Assembly (NCBI GenBank): GCA_002104905.1
Contig: MCFE01000341.1
Location: forward strand, 27,672-91,671
Length of the DNA: 64,000 nucleotides
Direction of reading: 5' to 3'
From: Basidiobolus meristosporus CBS 931.73
Taxonomy: Eukaryota > Basidiobolomycota > Basidiobolomycetes > Basidiobolales > Basidiobolaceae
The notes under the pieces were generated by a model. It had not been told where the DNA came from. It was given only the letters and a program-made list of their open reading frames with translations, and did not search any database. This document shows positions 45,096-54,700 of this stretch, piece after piece. The first letter of the stretch is position 1. The number at the start of each line of letters is the position of its first letter. Both the position numbers and the translations under genes were made by a program.

Positions 45096-45828
45096 AGACT
45101 TGTTCCATTGGATAGTGCCACATTGAGCCATGAGTGCCAAATGATGCCATAGTGTGCCAGAGAGGCCAGGTGAGCCTATACTTGGCCACAGAGTGTGAAA
45201 CCTAGACCTGCATCTTCATGCAAAGCAGCCGCTGTGTTTCACCTATGATGCAGGAGAAAATCCATTTTTTGAAGTTTTTTTGTGGATCAATATTGTGCAG
45301 GATGTGCAAGTGCACAAAAGGATTGAAGATATACATCTGGCACTCAATACCCATGGCACTCTGAATCTAGCTCCTGTGGCCTGTACCATGTCACAAAAAT
45401 GCATGGCACTATCTTGGTCCACTGGTACTATCCAGCACTACATTTAAATATTAGCCCTAAAGTAAGATCAATACAAAGCACTTATATTGCTGCTTAGTAC
45501 CAGTGGACCAAGATAGTGCCATGCATTTTTGTGACATGTTACAAGCCACAGTAGCTAGACTCAGAGTGCCATGGGTATTGAGTACCAGATCCATATCTTC
45601 AATCCTTTTGTGCACTTGCACATCCTGTGCAACATTTACCTAAAAAAAAGGTCAAAAAATGGATTTTCTCCATCACAATGAGTGAAACACAGGGGCTGCT
45701 TTGCATGAAGATGCAGAGCTGTGCTGCACACTCTGTGGCCAAGTGTAGGCTCACTTGGCCTCCCTGGCACACTATGGCATCATTTGGCACTCATGGCTCA
45801 ATGTGGCACTATCCAATGGAACAAGTCT
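45096..45828. mobile_element. Harbinger-type foldback MITE, copy 4
   Basis: 733 bases flanked by AGT (45,093-45,095 and 45,829-45,831). Perfect outer termini AGACTTGTTCCATTGGATAG and complement, long inverted arms. Comparison with the uninterrupted gypsy 2 sequence at 63,380 confirms the empty site. Confidence 0.9.
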
Positions 45829-45831
45829 AGT

Positions 45832-46460
45832 TTGCTCTCTGTAAGCTTCTTCAAGACCTTTTCAGTGTGCACCACATGATCCTCTACTGCCTTGCTGTAT
45901 AACAATATGTCATCTAGGTAGATTATCACAAACTTGCCCAAGTTCTCCTGGAAGACAGTCTGTATCAAGGTGATGAATATTGCATGGGCATTGGTGAGGA
46001 CAAAACTCATGACTAAGTACTTGTAATGTTCATATCTAGTCCTGAGTACTGCCTTAGGGATATCTTCTGGCTTCACCCTAATCTTGTTGTATCTTGACAT
46101 GAGGTCAATCTTGTTGAAAATAGTGGCTCCATTGAGTTGGTCCAAAAGCTCATCAATTCAAGCTGTGATCTAGGGGTACTTATTCTTCACTGTAACTGAG
46201 TTGAGGGCTCTGTAGTCAATGCACATTCTAAGTGCTCCATCCTTCTTCTTCACAAAAAGTACTGGGGCTCCCCAAGGCAACTTGCTGGGTCTGATATATG
46301 CTTGCTCCAGTAACTGATCTATATGTCTCTTCATCTCTTCCAACTCTAAGGGACTCATTCAGTTAGGTGTCTTACTCACTGGAGGGCTATCTCCTGTTTC
46401 AATGGCATGATCCATGTCTCCAACAGGTGGTAGGCTTACAGGCTCATCTAGAAATATGTC
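45832..46460 (-). pseudogene. Gypsy 3: reverse transcriptase
   Basis: [41 protein letters not shown] (46,170-46,358), a frame break near 46,160, then [28 protein letters not shown] and the catalytic [11 protein letters not shown] (45,838-46,145). Cut by foldback copy 4 just after. YLDD is intact, but SGYNQ has become SRYNK. Confidence 0.8.
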
Positions 46461-46514
46461 TGAATATTCCTTCAAAAGAGCCTGGACCTTCTGGGGTACT
46501 TGAGTAGGGAAATC

Positions 46515-47042
46515 CTACTGTAATACTGCCATGAGGAGCTTTTGGGTGCCTTTTCTTAGTGCTCTAAAGAACTGTGTCTTGCTAAGTGTACTTGTTACAC
46601 GCACACTGAAATTGACCAAGTAAAAATCCAGTCTGGCAGGTAATAGCTCATAGGTCTTGTTGTTCTTCTGGATCTGAGTAGCATGAGCTCTCCAGTTGAT
46701 TGATAGATTACAACAAAATAGCCAGGTTTTCCCAAGTACAAGGTCAAACTTGCAGTTCCCAAATGTATAGGCCTGTAGATCTTCTTCATAGTCATTGATC
46801 TTCATCCTTACTGGCTGAGTAATACGGTTGATTGTGTGAGAGTTTCCATCAGTTGTGGAGACTGAAGTTGATTTGGTATGCTCCAAGTTGATTCCAGCTT
46901 TCAAAGCAAATTGCTTTGACATGTACACATGAAATGCTCCTGAATCAATCATGATCTTGGCAGGTACTCCATGGATTACTCCATTCAAGTAAAATAGCTT
47001 TCCTGTGTTTGAGGTCATCTGGGATAAGTATTCTTCTGTCAT
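46515..47042 (-). pseudogene. Gypsy 3: protease
   Basis: Retropepsin-like frame of 175 codons: MTEEYLSQM, AKIMIDSGAFHVYMSKQFALKAGINLEH and FDLVLGKTW. The active-site DSGA is present and the frame is open, but it is separated from gag and RT by stops. Confidence 0.75.
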
Positions 47043-47147
47043 ATGAAAGGTGAGCTATGAGTCAGCTGCAAGTTTTTCCTCCATGTTACTATGGTCCAGG
47101 GCTTCAATGTGGTTAATGGTTCTTGATTGCTGGTGTGCATTTCTTCT

Positions 47148-47870
47148 CTAAGGGCAGTACTTTGCAATATGTCCCTGCTGGTGGCAATTAAAGCAAAGTC
47201 TTTTCTTCTTACATTCTTCTGAGGTAGGATTCTTCTGCATAGTGTCTATTTCCATTGGCATTGCTTCTGATTGTCTTCTTTCATAGTGATTGTAGCCTCT
47301 CTGGTTAGTCATTGTGGGCTTCCCAACTCCAATCATGGCTGAGTTATAGTCAATGGCAATCTTGATTGCTTCTTCAATAGTCAGAGGTCTTTGATAATTC
47401 ACTTCATTACAAGCTCTTTCTCCCAGCCCATCAATAAAGTATTCAACTTGATCCAGAGGGTCATTTCTTACAATTTGTCCAAGAAAACAACTATATTCAT
47501 AGATGTACTCTTGGACCAGTCCTTTCTGTCTGAGTGACTTCAACTTTCTTCTTAGTACTGTCTGTTGGTGTGGGGGCTCAAGGCATCATGAACTTCCAAG
47601 ACAAACTCATTCCAAGTAGAGATTGTAGAGCATCCCATCATGGCGGCTGACATGATCTTGTTGTGGTACCACTGTAAAGCTGCATCTGCCAGGTAAGAGG
47701 CTGGATAATGAAACTTGCTTTCTGGAGCAATTTGCTTTGCCTTGAAACTTCCTGCAATCTAGAAGAGCCAAGTTCCCAGGTTTTATTGACTATACCATGG
47801 CACCAGTTGACCCTCACACTAAAGTTGCTCTTGACTGGGTTTTGCTGGCTTTGAGCCATGGTAGACACTC
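47148..47870 (-). pseudogene. Gypsy 3: gag
   Basis: Gag with QRTGLVQ-like capsid end (47,148-47,543: YEYSCFLGQIVRNDPLDQVEYFIDGLGERACNEV) and the zinc knuckle CFNCHQQGHIAKYC. The N-terminal part continues to 47,870 (frame with AQSQQNPVKSNFSVRVN) after a frame break. Typical Ty3/gypsy gag content. Confidence 0.7.
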
Positions 47871-48001
47871 ATTGTTGCTGCTGGCTAAGGATGTGGAGTC
47901 ACTGTGGCTGCTGAGCCAGGAATTGATACATTGCATTCTTCCATTCTTGATTTTTGGACATCTGGAAGGGGGCTTCTTCTTTCTTCAGGAGGGAGGTTTC
48001 T

Positions 48002-48018
48002 GGTTGTTGCTGCTACCA
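48002..48018 (-). promoter_or_regulatory. Primer-binding site of gypsy 3
   Basis: TGGTAGCAGCAACAACC on the minus strand, one base from the LTR. It starts with TGG, the complement of a tRNA CCA end, so priming is from a whole tRNA, unlike the copia families. I cannot name the tRNA. The same site occurs at 51,139-51,155. Confidence 0.65.
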
Positions 48019-48019
48019 C

Positions 48020-48310
48020 TGTTACAAGTCTTGGTATAAGACTTACAGAGGTATAAGGAGTATAGCTAGTATTGTATTCACTAAAACTTGAACTGACCTT
48101 ATTGAGGTTCCAGCAGCTCCTTATATACATTTTACCAGATCAATTGCTGACTAACTGTATTTTCTAGTGTAAGCTGTGGCTGATGACTTGCTTGATTGCA
48201 TCATCATCACCCAATAAGATCCTATTTAATATATGTATCTTTGTCTGATAAGGATCTGCTAATTCACTTGCTGACTAATGCTGCTGGTTTGATAGATAAT
48301 ACTGACAAAC
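48020..48310 (-). repeat. 5' LTR of gypsy 3, joined to a copia LTR
   Basis: Gypsy LTR missing its first ~75 bases (sense strand). At 48,310/48,311 it is joined to a copia family II LTR. The same join occurs at 50,846/50,847 in the opposite orientation. Confidence 0.75.
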
Positions 48311-48677
48311 TTGCAATTTAAGATGTGATTTGGATATAAGGAACTTATCAAGAAATAGTGATAATAGTTGCACTATTGTTTATTAATAAAGAAGCTCAGT
48401 ATTTATACATTTGTAGAAGTAATACAGCTGTAACACTAAGTAAGGAGGGTTTCTCAGTATTCAGGAGCATTCTGTCCCAGTTTCAGGGTCAGTACATAAT
48501 AGTTAGTATTAGTGCTAATTTGATCCTGACTATAGGGGAATAATTATAAGATCATAGATCTGAAGAAACTGGCAAAGTTAGAGCTGTAAATTAGTCTCAC
48601 AGTGACCAAGACTAGTTCAGAGCTGTTAAGTAAGCTTTTAGCTGCAGAATGATATCAAATAGTCTAATATTTCAACA
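48311..48677 (-). repeat. Copia family II LTR lacking its terminal CA
   Basis: 367 bases. The left edge is TTGCAATTTAAG instead of TGTTGCAATTT, so the two terminal bases are missing. The right edge ATTTCAACA is normal. Confidence 0.75.
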
Positions 48678-48850
48678 ATAAGATCCTACTTGATAAATCT
48701 GTTTTTGTCTGATAAGGATCTGCTAATTCATTTGCTGACTAATGCTAATGATTTGATATATACTACTGATATATTGATAAGCTAAACATATTACTGATTG
48801 ATTTGACTAAAAATAATCTAACTTAAACACACAAGCGGTAGTTCACATCA
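48678..48850 (-). repeat. Gypsy LTR fragment (U3 part)
   Basis: ATAAGATCCTACTTGATAAATC through AAGCGGTAG. It overlaps in content with 48,215-48,310, so it comes from another LTR copy and is not the missing end of the gypsy 3 LTR. Confidence 0.6.
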
Positions 48851-49640
48851 CACTCAACTTAAATTTGCATTACTTAACTGATTAACTACTAATTGGGCTG
48901 CTAAATTCATTAATGCCAAAGGCATAGGTTTCTCTACTTGCACATCTATCCTCAGTATTTTTTAACTCTTGCTGGCTGTCCTCCATGTGCCAACTCATCA
49001 CATCTATGACAGACTTGAAGGCAATATTATCAGTGAGATTAGGATATGGCAGTACCTACAACTTCACTTCTCTTCCTATCTCCCCACATATCTGCTCCTT
49101 AAAAGACTCTCAAAAGTGCTCCCTCAATAGGAAGAAGAGCTTCAAGATGTTGGTACTTGATAATAATACTGAGTGTGAAATGTAGACCAAATCCATTAGA
49201 TCTCACTCATTTGACAGCAATACCATCCATTATGGCCAGAGAAACTACCTTGCTTGCTGATTGCTAAGGTGCCTTCACTGCAGATAATATCAGGAACTGT
49301 GGCATGATTGCCATTTACCAGCATCCTACTAGATAGCATACAAAGTTCTTCCAGCAATTGACACAGGTGGCCATCCAGGTCAGACAGTATCTTACGCCCA
49401 GCTATTGATGACGTTATGATGGATTTCTGCTCTGCGCCCATAAAGTTGCCAGTGCACTAAGGTGGATGGGAGCTAGTTACCAGCACAATCTACTTGCTGC
49501 GCATTTTTCAGTCAGAATCTCTCAAGCACTGTGACAAAGCCATTGTTACATATGCCTTCAAAGTAACCCTTGCTTGTTAATAGTTTATTATATTTGCCAA
49601 TGGTATCTATTGGAAAGTTTTGCACCTGATTTGTATCTGC
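48851..49640. other. Unassigned segment with a small open frame
   Basis: No recognised repeat. A minus-strand frame at 49,196-49,441 (81 codons) reads ITSSIAGRKILSDLDGHLCQLLEELCMLSSRMLV and continues open. This stretch has more CpG than its surroundings. It might be a remnant of a gene or another transposon. No domain recognised. Confidence 0.35.
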
Positions 49641-50420
49641 ACAGATGTGAAACAAGCAAGACAAATGTCCAATATTGTGGGGTCAATCCAAACAATAATA
49701 GCATATAGACACTTAGATCTGTGTGTACCTTGAAAGATTTTCCCTCAAGGTGAACAATCCATTTATCAGTTTTAGTGATGATTATGCATAATAGATATAG
49801 GCCTACTTCATGAAAGGAAAGTAACAGCTTTGCCTAAGTTCAAGAAGTTTAAAGTCAAGGTTTAGAGAGGAGCTGGTCAAAAATTCAAGAATAAATACAT
49901 TGGCAATGCTGGACCACATACCTCAAAACTCTTCATCTGCTTCTGCAAGATTCATTAGACAAAGCAAGATGGTATTGCTTCATACTCCCTAAAGCTGAGC
50001 AGAGTAGCAGGATGTTCAAGCAGATCAATAACTGATATAGCAAGATCCATGATCAGAAATTAATCCATTATTTTTAGGTGGAGTTCATTTTGATAAGCAT
50101 CAGTTGTAAAAAGAGCCCCTAATAGCTCTCAGACAAAGCTTTGGAGATCAGCAATGACTGAGGAGTATCAAGCCATCATAGAATATCAAACTTGGGACCT
50201 GGTTGAGTTGTCAACTAATTGGAAATCAATTGTATGCATATAGACCCTGAAGACAAGGTACAAGGTTGATGATAAAATTAACAGAATAATAGCAACTCTG
50301 GTGGCCAAAGGATACTCTCAGATCAAAGGACTGGACTAAACTGTGATCTCTGTACTGGTGTCCATGATTAACTACATCAGACTATTGTGGCAGTACATAT
50401 GAAAGGTAACTGTGATCATC
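49641..50420 (+). pseudogene. Copia family I integrase-RT fragment
   Basis: Plus-strand bases align with the family I integrase (KQARQ segment near 49,655, HSDL-like at 49,715, core decayed) and then with the linker and RT start: [48 protein letters not shown] (50,145-50,340). Very old. No LTR of its own remains. Confidence 0.65.
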
Positions 50421-50478
50421 CCAGCCTATGCAGTTACAAAATCAAAATCCCATAACTAAGAGGTATTGATGACAAGAG

Positions 50479-50846
50479 TGTTGAAAAATTAGACTATTTG
50501 GTATTATTTAGCAACTAAAAACCCACTTAGCTACTCTGGACTAGGCCTAGTATCTGTAGGACTTGTTTGCAGCTCTGACTTTGCCACTCTCCTTCAGATC
50601 TATGATCTTATGATTATCCCCATAAAGTCATGATCAAGTTGGCACTTTTACCAGACACCATGATTTAACCAAGAAGCTGCAACTGTATGCTCCTGAATGT
50701 TAAGAAACTGTCCTTACATGGTATTTTGTTGCGTTACCTCCACAAAGGTATAAATACTCAGTTTCTTTATGAATTAATAGTAGTGGAAACTGTTTTGACT
50801 ATTTCTTCATAAGTCCCTTATATCCAAATCACATCTTAAATTGCAA
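50479..50846 (+). repeat. Copia family II LTR lacking its terminal CA
   Basis: Starts TGTTGAAAAATTAG and ends AAATTGCAA at 50,846, again without the last CA. It continues directly into gypsy LTR sequence (GTTTGTCAGTATTATC). TATAAATA is present near 50,750. Confidence 0.75.
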
Positions 50847-51137
50847 GTTTGTCAGTATTATCTATCAAACCAGCAGCATTAGTCAGCAAGTGAATTAGCA
50901 GATCCTTATCAGGCAAAGATACATATATTAAGTAGGATCTTATTGGGTGATGATGATGCAATCAAGCAAGTCATCAGCCACAGCTTACACTAGAAAATAC
51001 AGTTAGTCAGCAATTGATCTGGTAAAATGTATATAAGGAGCTGCTGGAACCTCAATAAGGTCAGTTCAAGTTTTAGTGAATACAATACTAGCTAAACTCC
51101 TTATACCTCTGTAAGTCTTATACCAAGACTTGTAACA
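50847..51137 (+). repeat. Gypsy LTR part of the chimeric LTR
   Basis: Near-identical in inverted orientation to 48,020-48,310 (only a few differences by eye) and with the same truncated start. It ends CTTGTAACA at 51,137. Confidence 0.75.
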
Positions 51138-51138
51138 G

Positions 51139-51155
51139 TGGTAGCAGCAACAACC
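51139..51155 (+). promoter_or_regulatory. Gypsy primer-binding site in front of copia gag
   Basis: TGGTAGCAGCAACAACC, identical to the gypsy 3 site, followed after AGAAA by copia family II gag sequence from about 51,161. A gypsy priming signal thus precedes copia coding sequence. Confidence 0.65.
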
Positions 51156-51160
51156 AGAAA

Positions 51161-51330
51161 ATTATAGGAATGAAAGCTTTGAAAGATGGCAACAGGAAAA
51201 GAAGTTGAGCCCAAAGGAACAGCAGAAGAAGTGAAGAAGTCTCAAAAGAAGGAGAGAATGGCCTTTAATGCTATACATATCAAATGTGTATGATTCCATC
51301 ATTAGGCAACTTCATTCTTCAGACACTGCC
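51161..51330 (+). pseudogene. Old copia family II element: gag start
   Basis: Frame with KEVEPKGTAEEVKKSQKKERMAFNAI, matching residues ~46-72 of the intact Gag, then a frame break. The gag is interrupted after CTGCC by the intact family II element and resumes at 56,022 with KVTLESLKRNFRAKSVSSKLYLKQKFFNM. Confidence 0.8.
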
Positions 51331-51699
51331 TGTTGAAATATTGGACTATTTGGTATCATTCAGCAGCTAAAAATTTACTTAACAATTCTAGGCTAGTCTT
51401 AGTCACTGTAGGACTCATTTACTGCCTTTACTTTGCCACTTTCTCCAGATATATGATCTTATGATTATTCCCCTATAGTCAGGATCAAATTAGCACTATT
51501 ACCAAACATTATGTACTAACCCTGAAACTGTTACAGAATGCTCCTGAATATTGAGAAACCCTCCCTACTTAGTGTTGCAGCTGTATTACTTCTACAAAGG
51601 TATAAATACTGAGCTTCTTTATGAATAAACAACAGTTCAACTATTATCACTATTTCTTGATAAGTTCCTTATATCCAAATCACTTCTTAAATTGCAACA
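51331..51699 (+). repeat. 5' LTR of the intact copia element
   Basis: 369 bases, TGTTGAAATA to TTGCAACA. It contains a TATAAAT box (51,601-51,607) and an AATAAA signal (51,624-51,629), giving the usual U3-R-U5 order. Confidence 0.95.
51601..51607 (+). promoter_or_regulatory. TATA box in the 5' LTR
   Basis: TATAAAT about 100 bases before the LTR end, followed 17 bases later by AATAAA. Likely sets transcription start for the genomic RNA (inference from position). Confidence 0.55.
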
Positions 51700-51712
51700 G
51701 GTTATGAGCCCC
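51700..51712 (+). promoter_or_regulatory. Primer-binding site, initiator tRNA-Met half-tRNA type
   Basis: GGTTATGAGCCCC begins at the first base after the LTR. It is complementary to the anticodon arm of initiator tRNA-Met (contains the complement of CTCATAA) and is nearly the same as the Drosophila copia site. Confidence 0.85.
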
Positions 51713-51735
51713 GATTGCCTTAACCTATTCTAAAG

Positions 51736-54700
51736 ATGACTTCTACCAGCAAACAAAGCAATACCAACATCTTCCCTGTAAAGGAGAGGTTTGATGGGAA
51801 GAACTACAGACTTTGGAGAATCAAGATGCAGATCCACCTTGAGGAAAGAAAGCTTTGGAATATAGTAACAGGAAAGGAAGTTGAGCCCAAAGGAACAGCA
51901 GAAGATGTGGAGAAGTTTCAAGAGAAGGAGAGAAAGGCCTTCAATGCAATATGCATCAATGTGCAAGACTCCTTCATTGGACAAATCCATGCCTCAAATA
52001 CTGCCAAAGCAGCATGGGAATCCTTGGAGAAGATCTTTAGAGCAAAGTCAGTATCAAGCAAGCTTTATTTGAAACGAAAGTTCTTCAACATGAGAAAAAA
52101 GCCAGATGATGACATGCTACAACTCATTACCAGAATGGAGACACTTGCAGAAGAACTTTACAGTATTAATGCTGGTGTAGATGATGAAGAAAAGATACTC
52201 TGTCTGCTTTGCAGCCTACCAGACGAGTATGAGCCACTCATACTTTCTTTTGAAAGCAGAGAAGACAACTTGACTTTAGACTATGTCAAAGGAAGACTTC
52301 TCCATGAAGAACTCAGACGTAATGACCAAGCAGAGAAAATTGAAGATAATGCTTTATTCAGTTCAGAAAGGCATACAGAAAAGAAGGGAAAGCAACAAAA
52401 CCGAAGAAAACCTGGCTGCTGTAACTACTGTAAGAAGCCAGGACACTGGGCAAGAGAATGCAAGAAGAAACAAGCAGACGAAAAACAGAAACTAGAGCAG
52501 GCAAACCATATAACTACTGATGAACAGCTATTTGTCACTGCACAAGAGAGTGCAAGTAACCGAAGTAATGAATGGTATATTGACTCTGGAGCATCACAGC
52601 ATATTTGTGGTATAAAGGATTGGTTCAGCAACTTAAAGACTATTCCCGTAAGAAAGGTTTATCTGGGAGATAACTCTGCATTGGAAGCTACCGCCAGTGG
52701 GTCCATACAACTAAATATGAGTGATAACTCAGGGGCAACAACAGCAAAACTGACTGACGTACTCTATGTACCTGGAATAGCTAAGAACCTACTCTCAGTC
52801 AGTAAAGCAACTACTCAGGGACTGAAATTCGTTTTTACTAAGCTGAGCTGCTCAATATTGAGTGAAAATGGACAAAAATTAGCTTCGGGAATCAGAGATC
52901 ACAATATATACAAGTTACAATGCAAGATCATTGTACCTGAGTATGTCAACATTGCTGAAACCGATGAAACCAACTGGGAGACGTGGCATAGGAGGCTAGG
53001 ACACATAGGGGAACAGAAAATGAGCCAATTGGTGAAAAATCAGCTTGTTTTGGGCCTAAAATACTCAATTCCAATCAAATTGAATGTTTGTAAAGGATGT
53101 TCATATGGCAAACAAGCTAGGCAACGTTTCAAGAGCTCAGAAGGCATCAATACCACCGAAATATTGGCTATTGTACACTCAGACATATGTGGCCCCATGA
53201 GAACACTGTCCTTTGGAGCCAAGAGATACTTTATGACGTTTATTGATGACAAGACAAGATATACATGGGTGTACTTCCTCAAAACAAAGGATGAAGCTTT
53301 AGAGACGTTTAAGCACTTCAAGAACATGGCAGAAACACAAACTGGGTGTAAATTGAAGGTACTACGAAGTGACAATGGAGGAGAATACTGCTCAAAGGAG
53401 TTTGCAAAATACTACTTGTCTACTGGTATACTTCAACAGACCACAGTTCCTCATACTCCACAGCAAAATGGAGTAGCAGAACGTGCAAACAGAACAATAG
53501 TAGAGATGGGAAGATCTATGCTACATGATAAGGGAATGGACTACAAGTTTTGGGCTGAATCTGTTGCTACCGCTGTATACATCAAGAACAGATGCCCAAC
53601 AACAGCACTACGTGATTCTACACCCTTTGAAGCATATACAGGCAAAAAACCAGATCTCCAGCACCTCAGGATCTTTGGCAGTGATGTTTTTTATCACATC
53701 CCTGACAAAAAACGCTCAAAGTTGGAACCAAAGAGTAGAAAAGGGATCTTTCTTGGGTATTGTGAAGGTACTAAAGGGTATAGAGTGTATGATGGCGAAA
53801 TTCAGAAGCTGATCAAGAGCAGGGACGTTGTATTTGAGGAGAATTCACATCAGAAAGCCACAGAAATCATTGGCCAGCTGCCTGATGATGCAATCAACAC
53901 AAATGAAGAAGATACGTACCAAATCCAGCCAGAGATGGAAGATACTTCTACCAGTTCCAGATCAGAACAGATTATCCCAGTTAGGAGATCTACCAGAATA
54001 AGAAATGCCCCTGGATCCTGGTGGCAGACATCCAATGATCATGAAGAAGCTTATCTTGCCTTATGTGCCGAACCTCAGAATCTGGAACAGGCAATGCAAG
54101 GTCCAGATGCTACTAAGTGGCAACAAGCCATGCAGGAGGAGTACCAATCACTGATCAAGGCAAAAACGTGGGAACTGGTAGATTTACCAAATGGGAGAAA
54201 GCCAATAGGATGTAGATGGGTCTATAAGATCAAGATAACCTCAAATGGTGCCGTTGATAAGTACAAGGCTAGATTGGTAGCTAAAGGCTATTCCCAGATC
54301 CAGGGACTAGACTTTAAGGAAACATTTGCTCCAGTTGCCAAGTTTAACTCTATTAGGACAGTTCTAGCCCTGGCAGCTGTACACAGTCTAGATCTACACC
54401 AAATGGACGTCAAAACAGCCTTTCTAAATGGGGATTTGCAAGAAACTATATATATGGAGCAACCAGAAGGTTTTACCGATCCAAAAAGCCCCCATAAGGT
54501 GTGCAAACTTAGAAAATCGTTGTATGGGCTTAAGCAGGCACCCAGAGCATGGTATAACAAGATTGACACATATCTAGAGGAAATTGGGTTCTCTCGTAGC
54601 ACTGCAGATCACAGTATATATGTGAAACAGCTCAAAAAGGGTGTGATCATCCTAGTTCTTTATGTGGACGACCTAATTATAGCTACAAGTGATCAAGAGG

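Larger units (their letters stand above)
42342..48310 (-). mobile_element. Ty3/gypsy element 3, decayed, with two later insertions
   Basis: Minus-strand element: 3' LTR 42,342-42,708, internal 42,709-48,019, PBS 48,002-48,018, 5' LTR 48,020-48,310 (its U3 end replaced by a copia LTR). Insertions: a copia family II solo LTR (44,037-44,405, TSD GCATC) and foldback MITE copy 4 (45,096-45,828, TSD AGT). Same family as gypsy 2 at the right edge of the window, with many stops. Confidence 0.85.

Noticed and set aside
45599-45830. Frames within the foldback elements (for example MPNDAIVCQGGQVSLHLATEC)
   Set aside because: They arise from the inverted arms, appear on both strands and are broken in other copies. 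No protein family is recognisable.
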